This document shows positions 1-6,986 of a stretch of 64,000 nt of DNA, one piece after another. The stretch is from Parvibaculum sp963975745. GTDB lineage: Bacteria; Pseudomonadota; Alphaproteobacteria; Parvibaculales; Parvibaculaceae. A program made the translations under genes and the position numbers. The notes beneath the pieces are model-generated. The model was not told the origin of the DNA and searched no databases. It was given only the letters and a program-made list of their open reading frames with translations. The stretch covers positions 1-64,000 of the forward strand of contig NZ_CAXBIB010000010.1 in NCBI RefSeq assembly GCF_963975745.1, in the 5' to 3' direction. The first letter of the stretch is position 1; each line of letters begins with the position of its first letter.

Positions 1-54
1 CCCAACTGTTGCACTTCAAATGTGAATCCACACCCCGGCTTTCGCCGGGGTGAC
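1..54. repeat. Terminal-repeat-like motif plus hairpin at window edge
   Basis: Bases 7-26, read on the minus strand, are TTCACA-TTT-GAAGTGCAACA. A copy matching at 17 of 20 positions occurs at 6900-6919 in the opposite orientation. Directly beside it a perfect 9-bp stem (31-39 with 44-52, loop TTTC) forms a strong hairpin. The motif resembles, from memory, the ends of IS30-type insertion sequences, so an element may lie left of the window. No transposase is visible here. Confidence 0.4.
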
Positions 55-158
55 ATCTGTGGGTGGGGCGAATGCCGAGACACACAAGCCCCGGGATGAC
101 ACTTCTATTTCTGATTGAATAAGAAGACGGCAACACGCACTGAGTCTGCCGCTTCTGG

Positions 159-180
159 ATTGCTTCGCTCCGCTCGCAAT
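159..180. repeat. Small palindromic intergenic repeat
   Basis: ATTGC at 159-163 pairs with GCAAT at 176-180 around a GC-rich spacer. This type of short palindrome is common between genes in alphaproteobacteria. It lies downstream of the SRAP gene, which reads leftward, and might help end its transcript. Otherwise nothing is seen in 55-212. Confidence 0.4.
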
Positions 181-212
181 GACGGGTTAGGGGATTGCGC
201 TAGAGCGCTCCC

Positions 213-953
213 TCAGAACAGGCCCAGCTGTTTCGTGTCGGGCTTCTTCGTGCGGGCGGGTTTTTCGGGGGCGGGGTCGATCACTTCGCGCTCGAGCAGC
301 GAGGGGTCGTCGTTGGCGACGTTGTTGATCCGTGTGCTGATGGGTGTCGCGTCGAGCAGATCGCCGGGGGCCGGGCGCAGCAGGGCCTGGGCTTCCTTCA
401 GCGGGGTGGCGGGGTCGAGCCAGGTATCCCAGTCCTTCTCGTCCAGGATCACCGGCATGCGATGATGGATCGGGGCCAGCGTCTCGTTGGCTTCGCAGGT
501 GACGACGGCGCAGGAATCGATTTCGCTGCCTTCGGCACTGGCCCAGGTTTCCCAGAGCGCGGCCATGGCGAAGGGCTGGCGTTCGCCGTTTTCGGCGCGG
601 CGGCGGATCACATAGGGCTGCTTCGGACCTTTTCCCTCCGCCTTCCATTCATAGAAGCCGTCGGCCGGCATCAGGGCGCGGCGGTGGCGGAAGGCGCCGC
701 GGAAGGAGGGCTTGTCGGCGATGGTTTCAGCGCGGGCGTTGATCAGCAGCGATTGCGGCATTTCCTTCGTCCAGGACGGCACGAGGCCCCAGCGGACCAG
801 CAGGAAATGCCGCTGCGCGCCGTCGCGGAAGACGATGGGGACCGGCTGGGTCGGCGCGATGTTGTGGCGCGGCGGGAAATTCGGCTTCTCGAAATAATCG
901 AAAAGCTGCCGCATCGCCTCGGGATTGGTGGTGATCATGTAGCGTCCGCACAT
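213..953 (-). CDS. SOS response-associated peptidase (SRAP, YedK/HMCES family)
   Basis: A 246-aa SRAP-domain protein. Members form a thiazolidine DNA-protein crosslink with abasic sites in single-stranded DNA through the N-terminal cysteine, shielding them from cleavage. All key residues are visible: Cys2 exposed after Met removal (MCGRY), Asn72 in NARAE, Glu102 in FYEWK and His163/164 in IHHRMPVIL. Length is normal for the family. The gene is divergent from zur, with a 72-bp spacer that holds a Zur-like operator. No LexA-type box was seen in front of it, so the SOS part of the name is by family only. Confidence 0.95.
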   Translation of the reverse strand: MCGRYMITTNPEAMRQLFDYFEKPNFPPRHNIAPTQPVPIVFRDGAQRHFLLVRWGLVPSWTKEMPQSLLINARAETIADKPSFRGAFRHRRALMPADGFYEWKAEGKGPKQPYVIRRRAENGERQPFAMAALWETWASAEGSEIDSCAVVTCEANETLAPIHHRMPVILDEKDWDTWLDPATPLKEAQALLRPAPGDLLDATPISTRINNVANDDPSLLEREVIDPAPEKPARTKKPDTKQLGLF

Positions 954-987
954 GTATCAAGGATAGCACAGACAGGACAAGCGCGGT

Positions 988-1002
988 TGTTACGTTGTAT
1001 CA
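988..1002. promoter_or_regulatory. Probable Zur operator
   Basis: TGTTACGTTGTATCA is a near-palindrome (TGTTAC / GTATCA arms) in the spacer between the divergent SRAP gene and zur. Read on the minus strand with flanks it starts GAAATGATAC, close to the alphaproteobacterial Zur consensus GAAATGTTATA..., as I recall it. Its centre is about 31 bp before the zur start, which fits autoregulation. The effect on the SRAP gene is unknown. Confidence 0.6.
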
Positions 1003-1025
1003 TTTCCCTCAACCAGGGAGACGAC

Positions 1026-1508
1026 ATGGCGGCGCGCGCGGCGGTTCACGCCCATACATCGCATAATCACCGGGCCTGCATCGAGGATGCGCTGGCAACC
1101 GCGCGGGCGCTGTGCGCCGAGCGCGGGGTGCAGCTGACGCCGTTGCGCGAGAAGGTGCTGCAGATCGTCTGGAAGAGCCACAAGCCGGTCGGCGCCTATG
1201 AGGTGCTGGACGAGCTGGCGCAGACGCATAAATCGGCGCGGCCGCCCACCGTCTACCGGGCGCTCGACTTCCTGATGGCCGAGGGCCTGATCCACAAGAT
1301 CGAATCGCTGAACGCCTATCTCGGCTGCATCGAGGCAGGCGCCCCGCATTCGGGCCAGTTCCTGATCTGCCGGCAATGCGGGGCGACCGAGGAAATCGTC
1401 GATGCGAAGCTCGAAGCGGCGCTGGCGGCGGCGGCCGCCCGGGCGCATTTCCGGCCCGAGCGCAAGGTGGTCGAGATTTCGGGCCTTTGCGCCCGCTGCG
1501 GAAAATAG
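1026..1508 (+). CDS. zur: Fur-family zinc uptake regulator Zur
   Basis: A 160-aa Fur-family metalloregulator, best matching Zur, which represses zinc uptake genes when zinc is sufficient. The winged helix covers about residues 25-90 and includes the recognition-helix stretch RPPTVYRAL (72-80). The C-terminal dimerisation half has the structural zinc pairs C115-x2-C118 and C155-x2-C158. The N-terminus is His-rich (HAHTSHNH), typical of Zur. The frame is open far upstream, but ATG 1026 follows a GGGAG Shine-Dalgarno sequence and gives the usual length. A Zur-like operator sits just upstream. No zinc transporter is nearby. Confidence 0.9.
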   Translation: MAARAAVHAHTSHNHRACIEDALATARALCAERGVQLTPLREKVLQIVWKSHKPVGAYEVLDELAQTHKSARPPTVYRALDFLMAEGLIHKIESLNAYLGCIEAGAPHSGQFLICRQCGATEEIVDAKLEAALAAAAARAHFRPERKVVEISGLCARCGK

Positions 1509-1585
1509 CCTTGCGTTGAAGCTTTGCCGCCATCGTCTACACTCGCGGCCGATCCCGCCCGCGCAACCCCGGAGCACGCGCCATC

Positions 1586-1924
1586 ATGATCCGCCGGACC
1601 CCATTCAGCGCCCTGCTGGCGCTCGCCCTTCTGACCGGCGCCGCGCCGGCGCTGGCGCAATCGGCCAAGTTCGAACCCGGCACGCGTTCCGGCCCCTTCG
1701 TCGCGACGGCGAAATCGCTGAGCGATCTGGTGGGCGACGGCTACCGCATTCGCGGCAATCTGGGCACGGCGCTGATCCTGCAGAAGGGCGCCTCGGTGTT
1801 CTCGTGCCAGATTCCGCCCGATCCCGAAAATCTCGACTTCAAGCCCTATTTCGTCTGCGCCGAACTCAACGAGTTGCCGCGCGCACCCGAAGGGCGGGCG
1901 CAACCGCCCCGATCGGGTCATTGA
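1586..1924 (+). CDS. Small secreted hypothetical protein
   Basis: A 112-aa protein with a clear Sec signal peptide: basic MIRR, hydrophobic core to about residue 22, and an AxA-type site near ALAQ. The mature part is about 85 aa with two cysteines (in FSCQIP and FVCAEL) that could form a disulfide. It carries no domain I recognise. It lies between zur and an SDR gene on the same strand, but the spacing does not tie it to either. Probably periplasmic. Confidence 0.7.
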   Translation: MIRRTPFSALLALALLTGAAPALAQSAKFEPGTRSGPFVATAKSLSDLVGDGYRIRGNLGTALILQKGASVFSCQIPPDPENLDFKPYFVCAELNELPRAPEGRAQPPRSGH

Positions 1925-1987
1925 CCGGCGCCGCGCCGGGCTTCCGTATTCGCATCGCCAAACAGGAACATCCAGAGGAGACACTTC

Positions 1988-2770
1988 ATGGCCTACAAAC
2001 CTTTCGACCTCTCGGGCAAGGTCGCGCTGATCACCGGCGGCAATGGCGGCATCGGCCTCGGCATGGCGGACGCCATCGCGCAGTCGGGCGCCGATGTGGC
2101 GATCTGGGGCACCAATGAGGAGAAGAACAAGCGCGCCGCCGCGCAGCTGGCCGCGCATGGCGTCAAGGTCCATGCGCGCAAGGTCGACGTGTCGGACGAA
2201 AGCCAAGTCGTCGACGGGATCGGCGCGACGGTGAAGGAACTCGGGCGCATCGACGCGGTGTTCGCCAATGCCGGCGTCGGCTTCGGCGCGCCATCCTTCA
2301 TCGGCATGACGACCGAAACCTATCGCAAGACGCTGGCGGTCAATCTCGACGGCGTGTTCTTCACGCTGCGCGAGGCGGCGCGGCACATGGTCGATCGCGC
2401 CAAGTCGGGCGATGCCGGCGGTTCGCTGGTCGGCGTGGCCAGCCTGGCGGCGATCGAGGGCGCGGCGCGCAACGAGGCCTATGCGGCGACCAAGGGCGGC
2501 GTGATCTCGATGATCAAGAGCGTTGCGGTCGAACATGCGCGTTACGGGATGCGGGCCAACGCGATATTGCCGGGCTGGATCGCCACCGACATGACGGCGC
2601 AGGCGCAGGCCGCGCCGGCCTTCGCCGAAAAGGTCATTCCGCGCGTGCCGGCCCGGCGCTGGGGCGAGCCGGCCGATTTCGGCGGCGTCGCGGTCTACCT
2701 CACCTCGGATGCTTCGTCCTATCATTCGGGCGACACATTCGTGGTCGATGGCGGCTACGCGATCTTCTGA
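1988..2770 (+). CDS. SDR-family NAD(P)-dependent oxidoreductase
   Basis: A 260-aa classical short-chain dehydrogenase/reductase. The nucleotide-binding motif TGGNGGIG is at 16-23, NAG at 94-96, the catalytic serine near 152, and YxxxK as Y165-AAT-K169. The C-terminus has the usual VDGGY end. A GGAGA Shine-Dalgarno sequence precedes ATG 1988. The substrate cannot be read from sequence; gluconate- or sterol-type alcohols are common in the family. A MarR regulator starts 6 bp after its stop, so the two are probably co-transcribed. Confidence 0.9.
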   Translation: MAYKPFDLSGKVALITGGNGGIGLGMADAIAQSGADVAIWGTNEEKNKRAAAQLAAHGVKVHARKVDVSDESQVVDGIGATVKELGRIDAVFANAGVGFGAPSFIGMTTETYRKTLAVNLDGVFFTLREAARHMVDRAKSGDAGGSLVGVASLAAIEGAARNEAYAATKGGVISMIKSVAVEHARYGMRANAILPGWIATDMTAQAQAAPAFAEKVIPRVPARRWGEPADFGGVAVYLTSDASSYHSGDTFVVDGGYAIF

Positions 2771-2776
2771 GGGCAG

Positions 2777-3256
2777 ATGACCGACAAGCGGAACGGCACA
2801 GCGGGCGGCGCGACCGCCGATATCGACCGGCGCCTCATTCTGATGGCGCGCACGGTCGTCGTGCTGTTCCGCCAGTTCGAACGGATCGCGCGGGAGATGG
2901 ACATCACCATTCCGCAATACCGCTTCCTGCTGTTTCTCAAGCGCGGGCCGAAGCGGGCGGGCGAGCTGGCGGTGGAAGCCGCGATCCGCAAGCCGACCGC
3001 GTCGGGCCTCATTGCCGACATGGAAAGGCGCGGGCTGATCGCACGGGCGCCCGACAAGGATGACGGGCGCAGCGTGCGGCTGACGCTGACCAGGAAGGGG
3101 CTCGCCAAGCATCGCGAATTCGAGGAGGCGCTGGCGCGCTACCTGCCCTCGCTGCTCGATGAAGGCGATGCCGAGGCCATGCTCGATGCGTTTTCGGAGC
3201 TTGCCTATATCATCGACGCCCAGCGCGACGGCGCGCCGCTGGAGGTGGAGGAGTGA
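2777..3256 (+). CDS. MarR-family transcriptional regulator
   Basis: A 159-aa winged-helix protein of the MarR type. The DNA-binding region is about residues 35-100, with the typical wing DKDDGRSVRLTLTRKG. MarR proteins bind as dimers to palindromes and are released by small aromatic or lipophilic ligands. The gene follows the SDR gene by 6 bp and may control it. No operator was identified with confidence upstream of the pair. Confidence 0.9.
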   Translation: MTDKRNGTAGGATADIDRRLILMARTVVVLFRQFERIAREMDITIPQYRFLLFLKRGPKRAGELAVEAAIRKPTASGLIADMERRGLIARAPDKDDGRSVRLTLTRKGLAKHREFEEALARYLPSLLDEGDAEAMLDAFSELAYIIDAQRDGAPLEVEE

Positions 3257-3270
3257 GAGGGTTGTGGTTG

Positions 3271-3390
3271 TGGCACCCCCTCACCCTTCCCACCGACGCG
3301 GCTTCCGCCGCATCGGTGGGCCCCTTCCCTCTCCCCTGCGGGGAGAGGGAGGGAGCCGTCGTCAGACGGCGGAAGGGTGAGGGGGCGCCA
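3271..3390. repeat. Cloverleaf-like intergenic repeat
   Basis: A 120-bp element that can fold into four stems. The outer 20-bp arms (3271-3290 and 3371-3390) pair with one mismatch. Inside are three hairpins: 3291-3318, a perfect 10-bp stem 3327-3336/3340-3349 with loop TGC, and 3355-3360/3365-3370 with loop GTCA. It fills the gap between the marR and lldD-like genes. Elements of related style are at 53564, 55095 and 60443. Confidence 0.75.
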
Positions 3391-3416
3391 CAGCATGCAG
3401 AGGGGGAGATGAATCA

Positions 3417-4574
3417 ATGAGCCTCGATCTCAATCCGGTTTCGGTGGCCGATTACCGCGCACTGGCGCGCAAGCGGCTGCCGACGCAGCTCTTCGACTAT
3501 ATCGATGGCGGCTCCTATGCCGAGGCGACGCTCGGCGACAATGTGGCGGCCTTCGAACGGCTGAAGCTCCGGCAGCGGGTGCTGCGCGACGTCTCGGCAA
3601 TCGATACCGGCGTCGAGATCTTCGGGCAGCGCTGGACGTTGCCGGCGGCCCTCGGGCCGGTCGGTTTCGCCGGCATGTATGCGCGGCGCGGCGAGGCGCA
3701 GGCGGCAAAGGCGGCGGCCGGTTTCGGCGTGCCCTTCTCGCTCTCGACCGTCGGCATCTGTTCGATCGAGGAAGTGGCAAAGGCGAGCGCCCAGCCCTTC
3801 TGGTTCCAGCTCTATGTGATCAAGGATCGCGGCTATGCCCGCGCGCTGATGCAACGCGCGCATGAGGCGGGCTGTCCGGTGCTCGTGTTCACGGTCGATC
3901 TGGCGGTGCTGGGCTCGCGCTATCGCGACATCCGCAACGGGATGAACACGGCGATGCCGCTCGGCAAACGCCTCAAGGTGGCGCTGGATTTCGCGCGGCG
4001 GCCGGGCTGGATCCGCGACGTGGCGCTTGGCGGCAAGCCGCTCGATTTCGGAAATCTGCGCGAAGCGGTGCCCGACGCCAAGGGCTTCGGCGAATTCGGC
4101 ATGTGGGTCGCGCGCAATCTCGATCCCGGCATGACCTGGAAAGACCTCGAATGGGTGCGCGCCAACTGGCCCGGCAAGATCGTCATCAAGGGGGTGATGG
4201 ACCCGGAAGATGCGCGGCTGGCGATGGCCGAAGTGGCGCCGGAGGGGATCGTCGTTTCCAATCATGGCGGACGGCAACTCGACGGCGCGCCGGCGACGCT
4301 CGACGCGCTGCCGGCGATCCGCGAGGCGGTGGGCGACAAGACGACCGTGCTGCTCGATGGCGGCATCCGCAGCGGGCTCGACGTGGTCAAGGCGGTGGCG
4401 CAGGGGGCCGATGCCTGCCTCCTGGGACGCGCCTGGGCCTTTGCGCTGGCGGCGCGCGGCGAGGCGGGTGTCCGGGCGATGCTCGGCACGATGCGGCAGG
4501 AAATGCATGTCGCGATGGCGCTGACCGGACACACGAAAGTCTCGGAGATCGGACGCGAGACGATTGCGGATTAA
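3417..4574 (+). CDS. lldD: FMN-dependent alpha-hydroxy-acid (L-lactate) dehydrogenase
   Basis: A 385-aa member of the FMN-dependent alpha-hydroxy-acid dehydrogenase family. It most resembles L-lactate dehydrogenase LldD, which oxidises L-lactate to pyruvate and passes electrons to the respiratory chain. The active-site signature SNHGGRQLDGAP is at 281-292, with catalytic His283 and substrate-binding Arg286. The N-terminal YRALARKRLP...DYIDGG pattern is also typical. Mandelate or glycolate as substrate cannot be excluded. A GGGGGAGA Shine-Dalgarno sequence lies just before ATG 3417. The stop overlaps the convergent HxlR gene by 4 bp. Confidence 0.85.
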   Translation: MSLDLNPVSVADYRALARKRLPTQLFDYIDGGSYAEATLGDNVAAFERLKLRQRVLRDVSAIDTGVEIFGQRWTLPAALGPVGFAGMYARRGEAQAAKAAAGFGVPFSLSTVGICSIEEVAKASAQPFWFQLYVIKDRGYARALMQRAHEAGCPVLVFTVDLAVLGSRYRDIRNGMNTAMPLGKRLKVALDFARRPGWIRDVALGGKPLDFGNLREAVPDAKGFGEFGMWVARNLDPGMTWKDLEWVRANWPGKIVIKGVMDPEDARLAMAEVAPEGIVVSNHGGRQLDGAPATLDALPAIREAVGDKTTVLLDGGIRSGLDVVKAVAQGADACLLGRAWAFALAARGEAGVRAMLGTMRQEMHVAMALTGHTKVSEIGRETIAD

Positions 4575-5077
4575 TCGCTGCGGAGGTCCGGCTGGCGGAA
4601 GGCCGGATCGACAACCGCTTCGACATCGGACGCCGTCACGCGCCGGCCCTTTCCATCGACATAAGCGACGGCTATTTTTCCACCGGCCGATTTCGAGCGC
4701 AGCGTCAGCGGCAGCTTTTTCTCACCGAGATATTTGTCGCCCCATTGCGTCATCGCCATGAAAGGCAGCGCCAGCGCCTGCCCCATTTCGGTCAGCGGAT
4801 ATTCGGCGCGGGCGCGCTGGCCCGCCTCCCGGTAGGTGCGGCGCTTCATGATGCCGCTTTCGACAAGACCGGCCAGCCTGTTGCTAAGCACGGTGCGTGG
4901 AATGTCGAGATCGGCCTGGAAATCGTCGAAGCGGCGGATGCCGTAAAGCGCCGAGCGCAGGATCATCAGGGTCCAGCGATCGCCGATCAGCTCGAAGCTG
5001 CGCGACAGGTTGCAGTCGGCGGCGGCGACCGGCGAACGGCGGACCGGGGGCATGTACTTCTTGTTCTTTTCCGTCAT
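4571..5077 (-). CDS. HxlR-family transcriptional regulator
   Basis: A 168-aa HxlR-type winged-helix protein. The core CNLSRSFELIGDRWTLMILRSALYGIRRFDDF is the family hallmark, followed by a wing with SGIMKRRTY and YPLTEMGQAL. A C-terminal extension of about 60 aa is poorly conserved. It is divergent from a dienelactone-hydrolase gene across 95 bp that contain a perfect 8-bp inverted repeat, so it probably controls that gene and itself. The ligand is unknown. Confidence 0.9.
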   Translation of the reverse strand: MTEKNKKYMPPVRRSPVAAADCNLSRSFELIGDRWTLMILRSALYGIRRFDDFQADLDIPRTVLSNRLAGLVESGIMKRRTYREAGQRARAEYPLTEMGQALALPFMAMTQWGDKYLGEKKLPLTLRSKSAGGKIAVAYVDGKGRRVTASDVEAVVDPAFRQPDLRSD

Positions 5078-5086
5078 GACGCCAGC

Positions 5087-5159
5087 CTATCTGAGTTGCA
5101 TATCCGTATCCAGCCTGTCAGGATGCCCGCATCAAAGTCCACAAACTGGATTCAGATAG
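5087..5159. promoter_or_regulatory. Inverted repeat between divergent hxlR-type and DLH genes
   Basis: CTATCTGA at 5087-5094 and TCAGATAG at 5152-5159 are perfect complements 57 bp apart. Each arm sits close to one of the two divergent start codons. The tandem ATATCC-GTATCC lies between them. This is a plausible pair of half-sites for the HxlR protein, inferred from position only. Confidence 0.4.
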
Positions 5160-5172
5160 AGGGGCGAAGGCG

Positions 5173-5988
5173 ATGCGCGATCTCGAACAGGACGATCCGC
5201 TGGAGGATTTCGCGCGCCGCGCGGTCACGCTCAACGGCGTTGCGAAGCAGGTTTACGTGGCGGGCGCCGGCCCGGCCGTGATCGTGATGACCGAGATGCC
5301 CGGCATCAGCCCGCATGTGGCGCGGTTCGCGCGTTGGGTGCGCGAGGCGGGCTTCACGGTCTACATGCCGTCGCTGTTCGGCCGTGACGGCGCCGTGCCG
5401 ATGGCCGATGAAGGCGCGGCGGTTTTCCAGCGTGTTTGCGTCAGCGCCGAATTTCGTGCTTTTGCCGCCAACGCATCGAGCCCGGTGACGCAATGGCTGA
5501 TGGCGTTGGCGCGGCTGGCGCATGAGGAATGCGGCGGGCCCGGCGTCGGCGCGATCGGCATGTGCTTTACCGGCAATTTCGCGCTGACGATGATGCTCGA
5601 GCCCGCCGTGCTGGCGCCGGTGCTGTCGCAGCCCTCGCTGCCGCTCAACGAACCGGCGGGGCTCGAAATCGCGCCTGAGGAAATCGCGGCCGTCAGGGCG
5701 CGGCTCGACCGCGACGACCTGACCGTGCTCGCCTATCGCTTTGCCGGCGACAGTATCTGCCGGGCGGAACGGTTTGCGGCTTATGCGGAAAAGCTCGGCG
5801 ACCGCTTCATCGGACGGACGCTGCCGAACGAGGCGGCGAATATGGATGTCGCGCCATTCTTCGCGAAACACGTCAACTATCCGCACAGCGTGGTGACGCA
5901 ACACCTGATCGACGAGGCGGGACAGCCGACAATTGCCGCCCGCGACGAGATTTTGGCGTTCTTCGCGCGGCGGCTTGGAACGGCATGA
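5173..5988 (+). CDS. Dienelactone hydrolase family protein
   Basis: A 271-aa alpha/beta hydrolase of the dienelactone hydrolase type. The nucleophile is Cys131 in the elbow GMCFTGN, and Glu41 in EMPG matches the glutamate that tunes the cysteine in this family. A late histidine lies in NYPHSVVTQH. Classical members open dienelactones in chloroaromatic breakdown, but many related proteins have other ester or lactone substrates. The length is somewhat above the 236-aa archetype. It is probably controlled by the divergent HxlR regulator. Confidence 0.85.
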   Translation: MRDLEQDDPLEDFARRAVTLNGVAKQVYVAGAGPAVIVMTEMPGISPHVARFARWVREAGFTVYMPSLFGRDGAVPMADEGAAVFQRVCVSAEFRAFAANASSPVTQWLMALARLAHEECGGPGVGAIGMCFTGNFALTMMLEPAVLAPVLSQPSLPLNEPAGLEIAPEEIAAVRARLDRDDLTVLAYRFAGDSICRAERFAAYAEKLGDRFIGRTLPNEAANMDVAPFFAKHVNYPHSVVTQHLIDEAGQPTIAARDEILAFFARRLGTA

Positions 5989-5992
5989 GGCG

Positions 5993-6331
5993 CTAGAGGC
6001 CGAGTTCGGCGCGGGCCGCGGCTTTCAAGAGCGGAAGGCGAACCGCGATGACCTGCCAGACGATTTCGGCGTCCACGTCGCCGTAGTCGTGACGCAGGAT
6101 GGAGCCGAACCTGCGCAAGTTCGGAAAATCGACTTCGGGATAGCGGCTGTCCAGCATGTCGCCGATCTTGCGTGCGGCCTCGCATATGCGTTCAAGACAC
6201 CGTTCGACGGCGTCCTGCGCCAACGGACTTGCGCGAAAAGCCGCTTCGTCCATGCCCTGGACATGACCCTCGATCCGCGAGGCCTGATCGAGCATGTCGG
6301 CGATGCGCTTTTGAGGGTCGCTAGAAGACAT
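5993..6331 (-). CDS. hepT: HepT-like toxin (DUF86)
   Basis: A 112-aa all-helical HepT/DUF86 protein. The R-x6-H-x-Y signature is present as R74...H81-D-Y83 (LRHDYGDVD). Family members act as toxic RNases, or targets of AMPylation, and pair with MNT-type nucleotidyltransferase antitoxins that modify this tyrosine. Its start overlaps the upstream HTH-MNT gene by 11 bp, so the two are translationally coupled. It ends 4 bp from the convergent hydrolase gene. Confidence 0.85.
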   Translation of the reverse strand: MSSSDPQKRIADMLDQASRIEGHVQGMDEAAFRASPLAQDAVERCLERICEAARKIGDMLDSRYPEVDFPNLRRFGSILRHDYGDVDAEIVWQVIAVRLPLLKAAARAELGL

Positions 6332-6818
6332 AGATTTCGTCTTCCGCGAGATGGGACATGAGTTCCGGCTTCATGTCGGGACGGCGGCGGACGATGTCGG
6401 TTTTCATTCCGACGAGACGTTCGACCATGCCGCCGATGCCCGCAAGATCGACAATGTCGATGCGGCGCGCGGGATCGATGTCGACCACCACGTCGAGGTC
6501 GCTATCGGGACGATCCTCCATGCGGGCGACGGAGCCGAAGACGGCGAGATGGCGGACGCCACGCGCCTCAAGTTCGGGTCGCGCTTTCTGCAGTGTACGG
6601 AGTACATGGGCAAGGCGGCTCTTGTGCCGAGGGCGATCCGTCAGCACGGACTGGAGTGCCTGAAGGCTGGCGCGGAGAGGCGCGCCCCTGCCCTTCTCGA
6701 AATTCACGAGGGTCGCCCGCGAGACCCCGGCGCGGCGGGCAAGCTCGGCCTGGGTCAGGCGCAAGCGCGCGCGGGCGGCACGACAGTCGGCCGGGGTGAG
6801 GGTTTGGGCAGCGTCCAT
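6321..6818 (-). CDS. HTH-MNT fusion antitoxin (XRE helix-turn-helix + minimal nucleotidyltransferase)
   Basis: A 165-aa two-domain protein. Residues about 12-50 form an XRE/Cro-type helix-turn-helix (LTQAELARRAGVSRATLVNFEKG). Residues about 85-165 form a minimal nucleotidyltransferase with G95-S96 and the acidic pair D107-x-D109. In HepT/MntA systems the MNT protein AMPylates HepT and neutralises it. Here the antitoxin also carries a DNA-binding domain, which most MntA proteins lack, so it can plausibly repress its own promoter. A perfect 11-bp inverted repeat covers that promoter. It is the first gene of the operon. Confidence 0.88.
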   Translation of the reverse strand: MDAAQTLTPADCRAARARLRLTQAELARRAGVSRATLVNFEKGRGAPLRASLQALQSVLTDRPRHKSRLAHVLRTLQKARPELEARGVRHLAVFGSVARMEDRPDSDLDVVVDIDPARRIDIVDLAGIGGMVERLVGMKTDIVRRRPDMKPELMSHLAEDEIYVF

Positions 6819-6828
6819 GCGTCAAGAC

Positions 6829-6883
6829 TGTATAATATTATTCTTTTTGTCAAATATTATACATCTGGCCGTTTGTTTGTCAC
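6829..6883 (-). promoter_or_regulatory. Promoter and operator of HTH-MNT/hepT operon
   Basis: Perfect 11-bp arms TGTATAATATT (6829-6839) and AATATTATACA (6853-6863) are separated by 13 bp. They form an AT-rich island in GC-rich DNA just before the HTH-MNT start. On the minus strand a promoter can be drawn: -35 GTGACA at 6883-6878, 16-bp spacer, and -10 TATAAT at 6861-6856. The -10 lies inside the upstream arm, so a bound regulator would block it. The HTH-MNT protein is the obvious candidate. Confidence 0.65.
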
Positions 6884-6899
6884 CCATGGGCCCCCTGAG

Positions 6900-6941
6900 T
6901 TCACAAACGAAGTGCAACACCAGCCTGCGCCGGAGTGACAG
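6900..6941. repeat. Second copy of terminal-repeat-like motif
   Basis: Bases 6900-6919 (TTCACA-AAC-GAAGTGCAACA) match the motif at 7-26 at 17 of 20 positions, in inverted orientation. The next 20 bases (CACCAGCCTGCGCCGGAGTG region) also resemble the hairpin following the first copy. No transposase is nearby. It may be a solo end left by an element, or part of a dispersed repeat. Confidence 0.4.
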
Positions 6942-6986
6942 CTTTTCCCGGCATCGTCCGGCCTGTTGCGCGGGCGGGAGAAAGCC

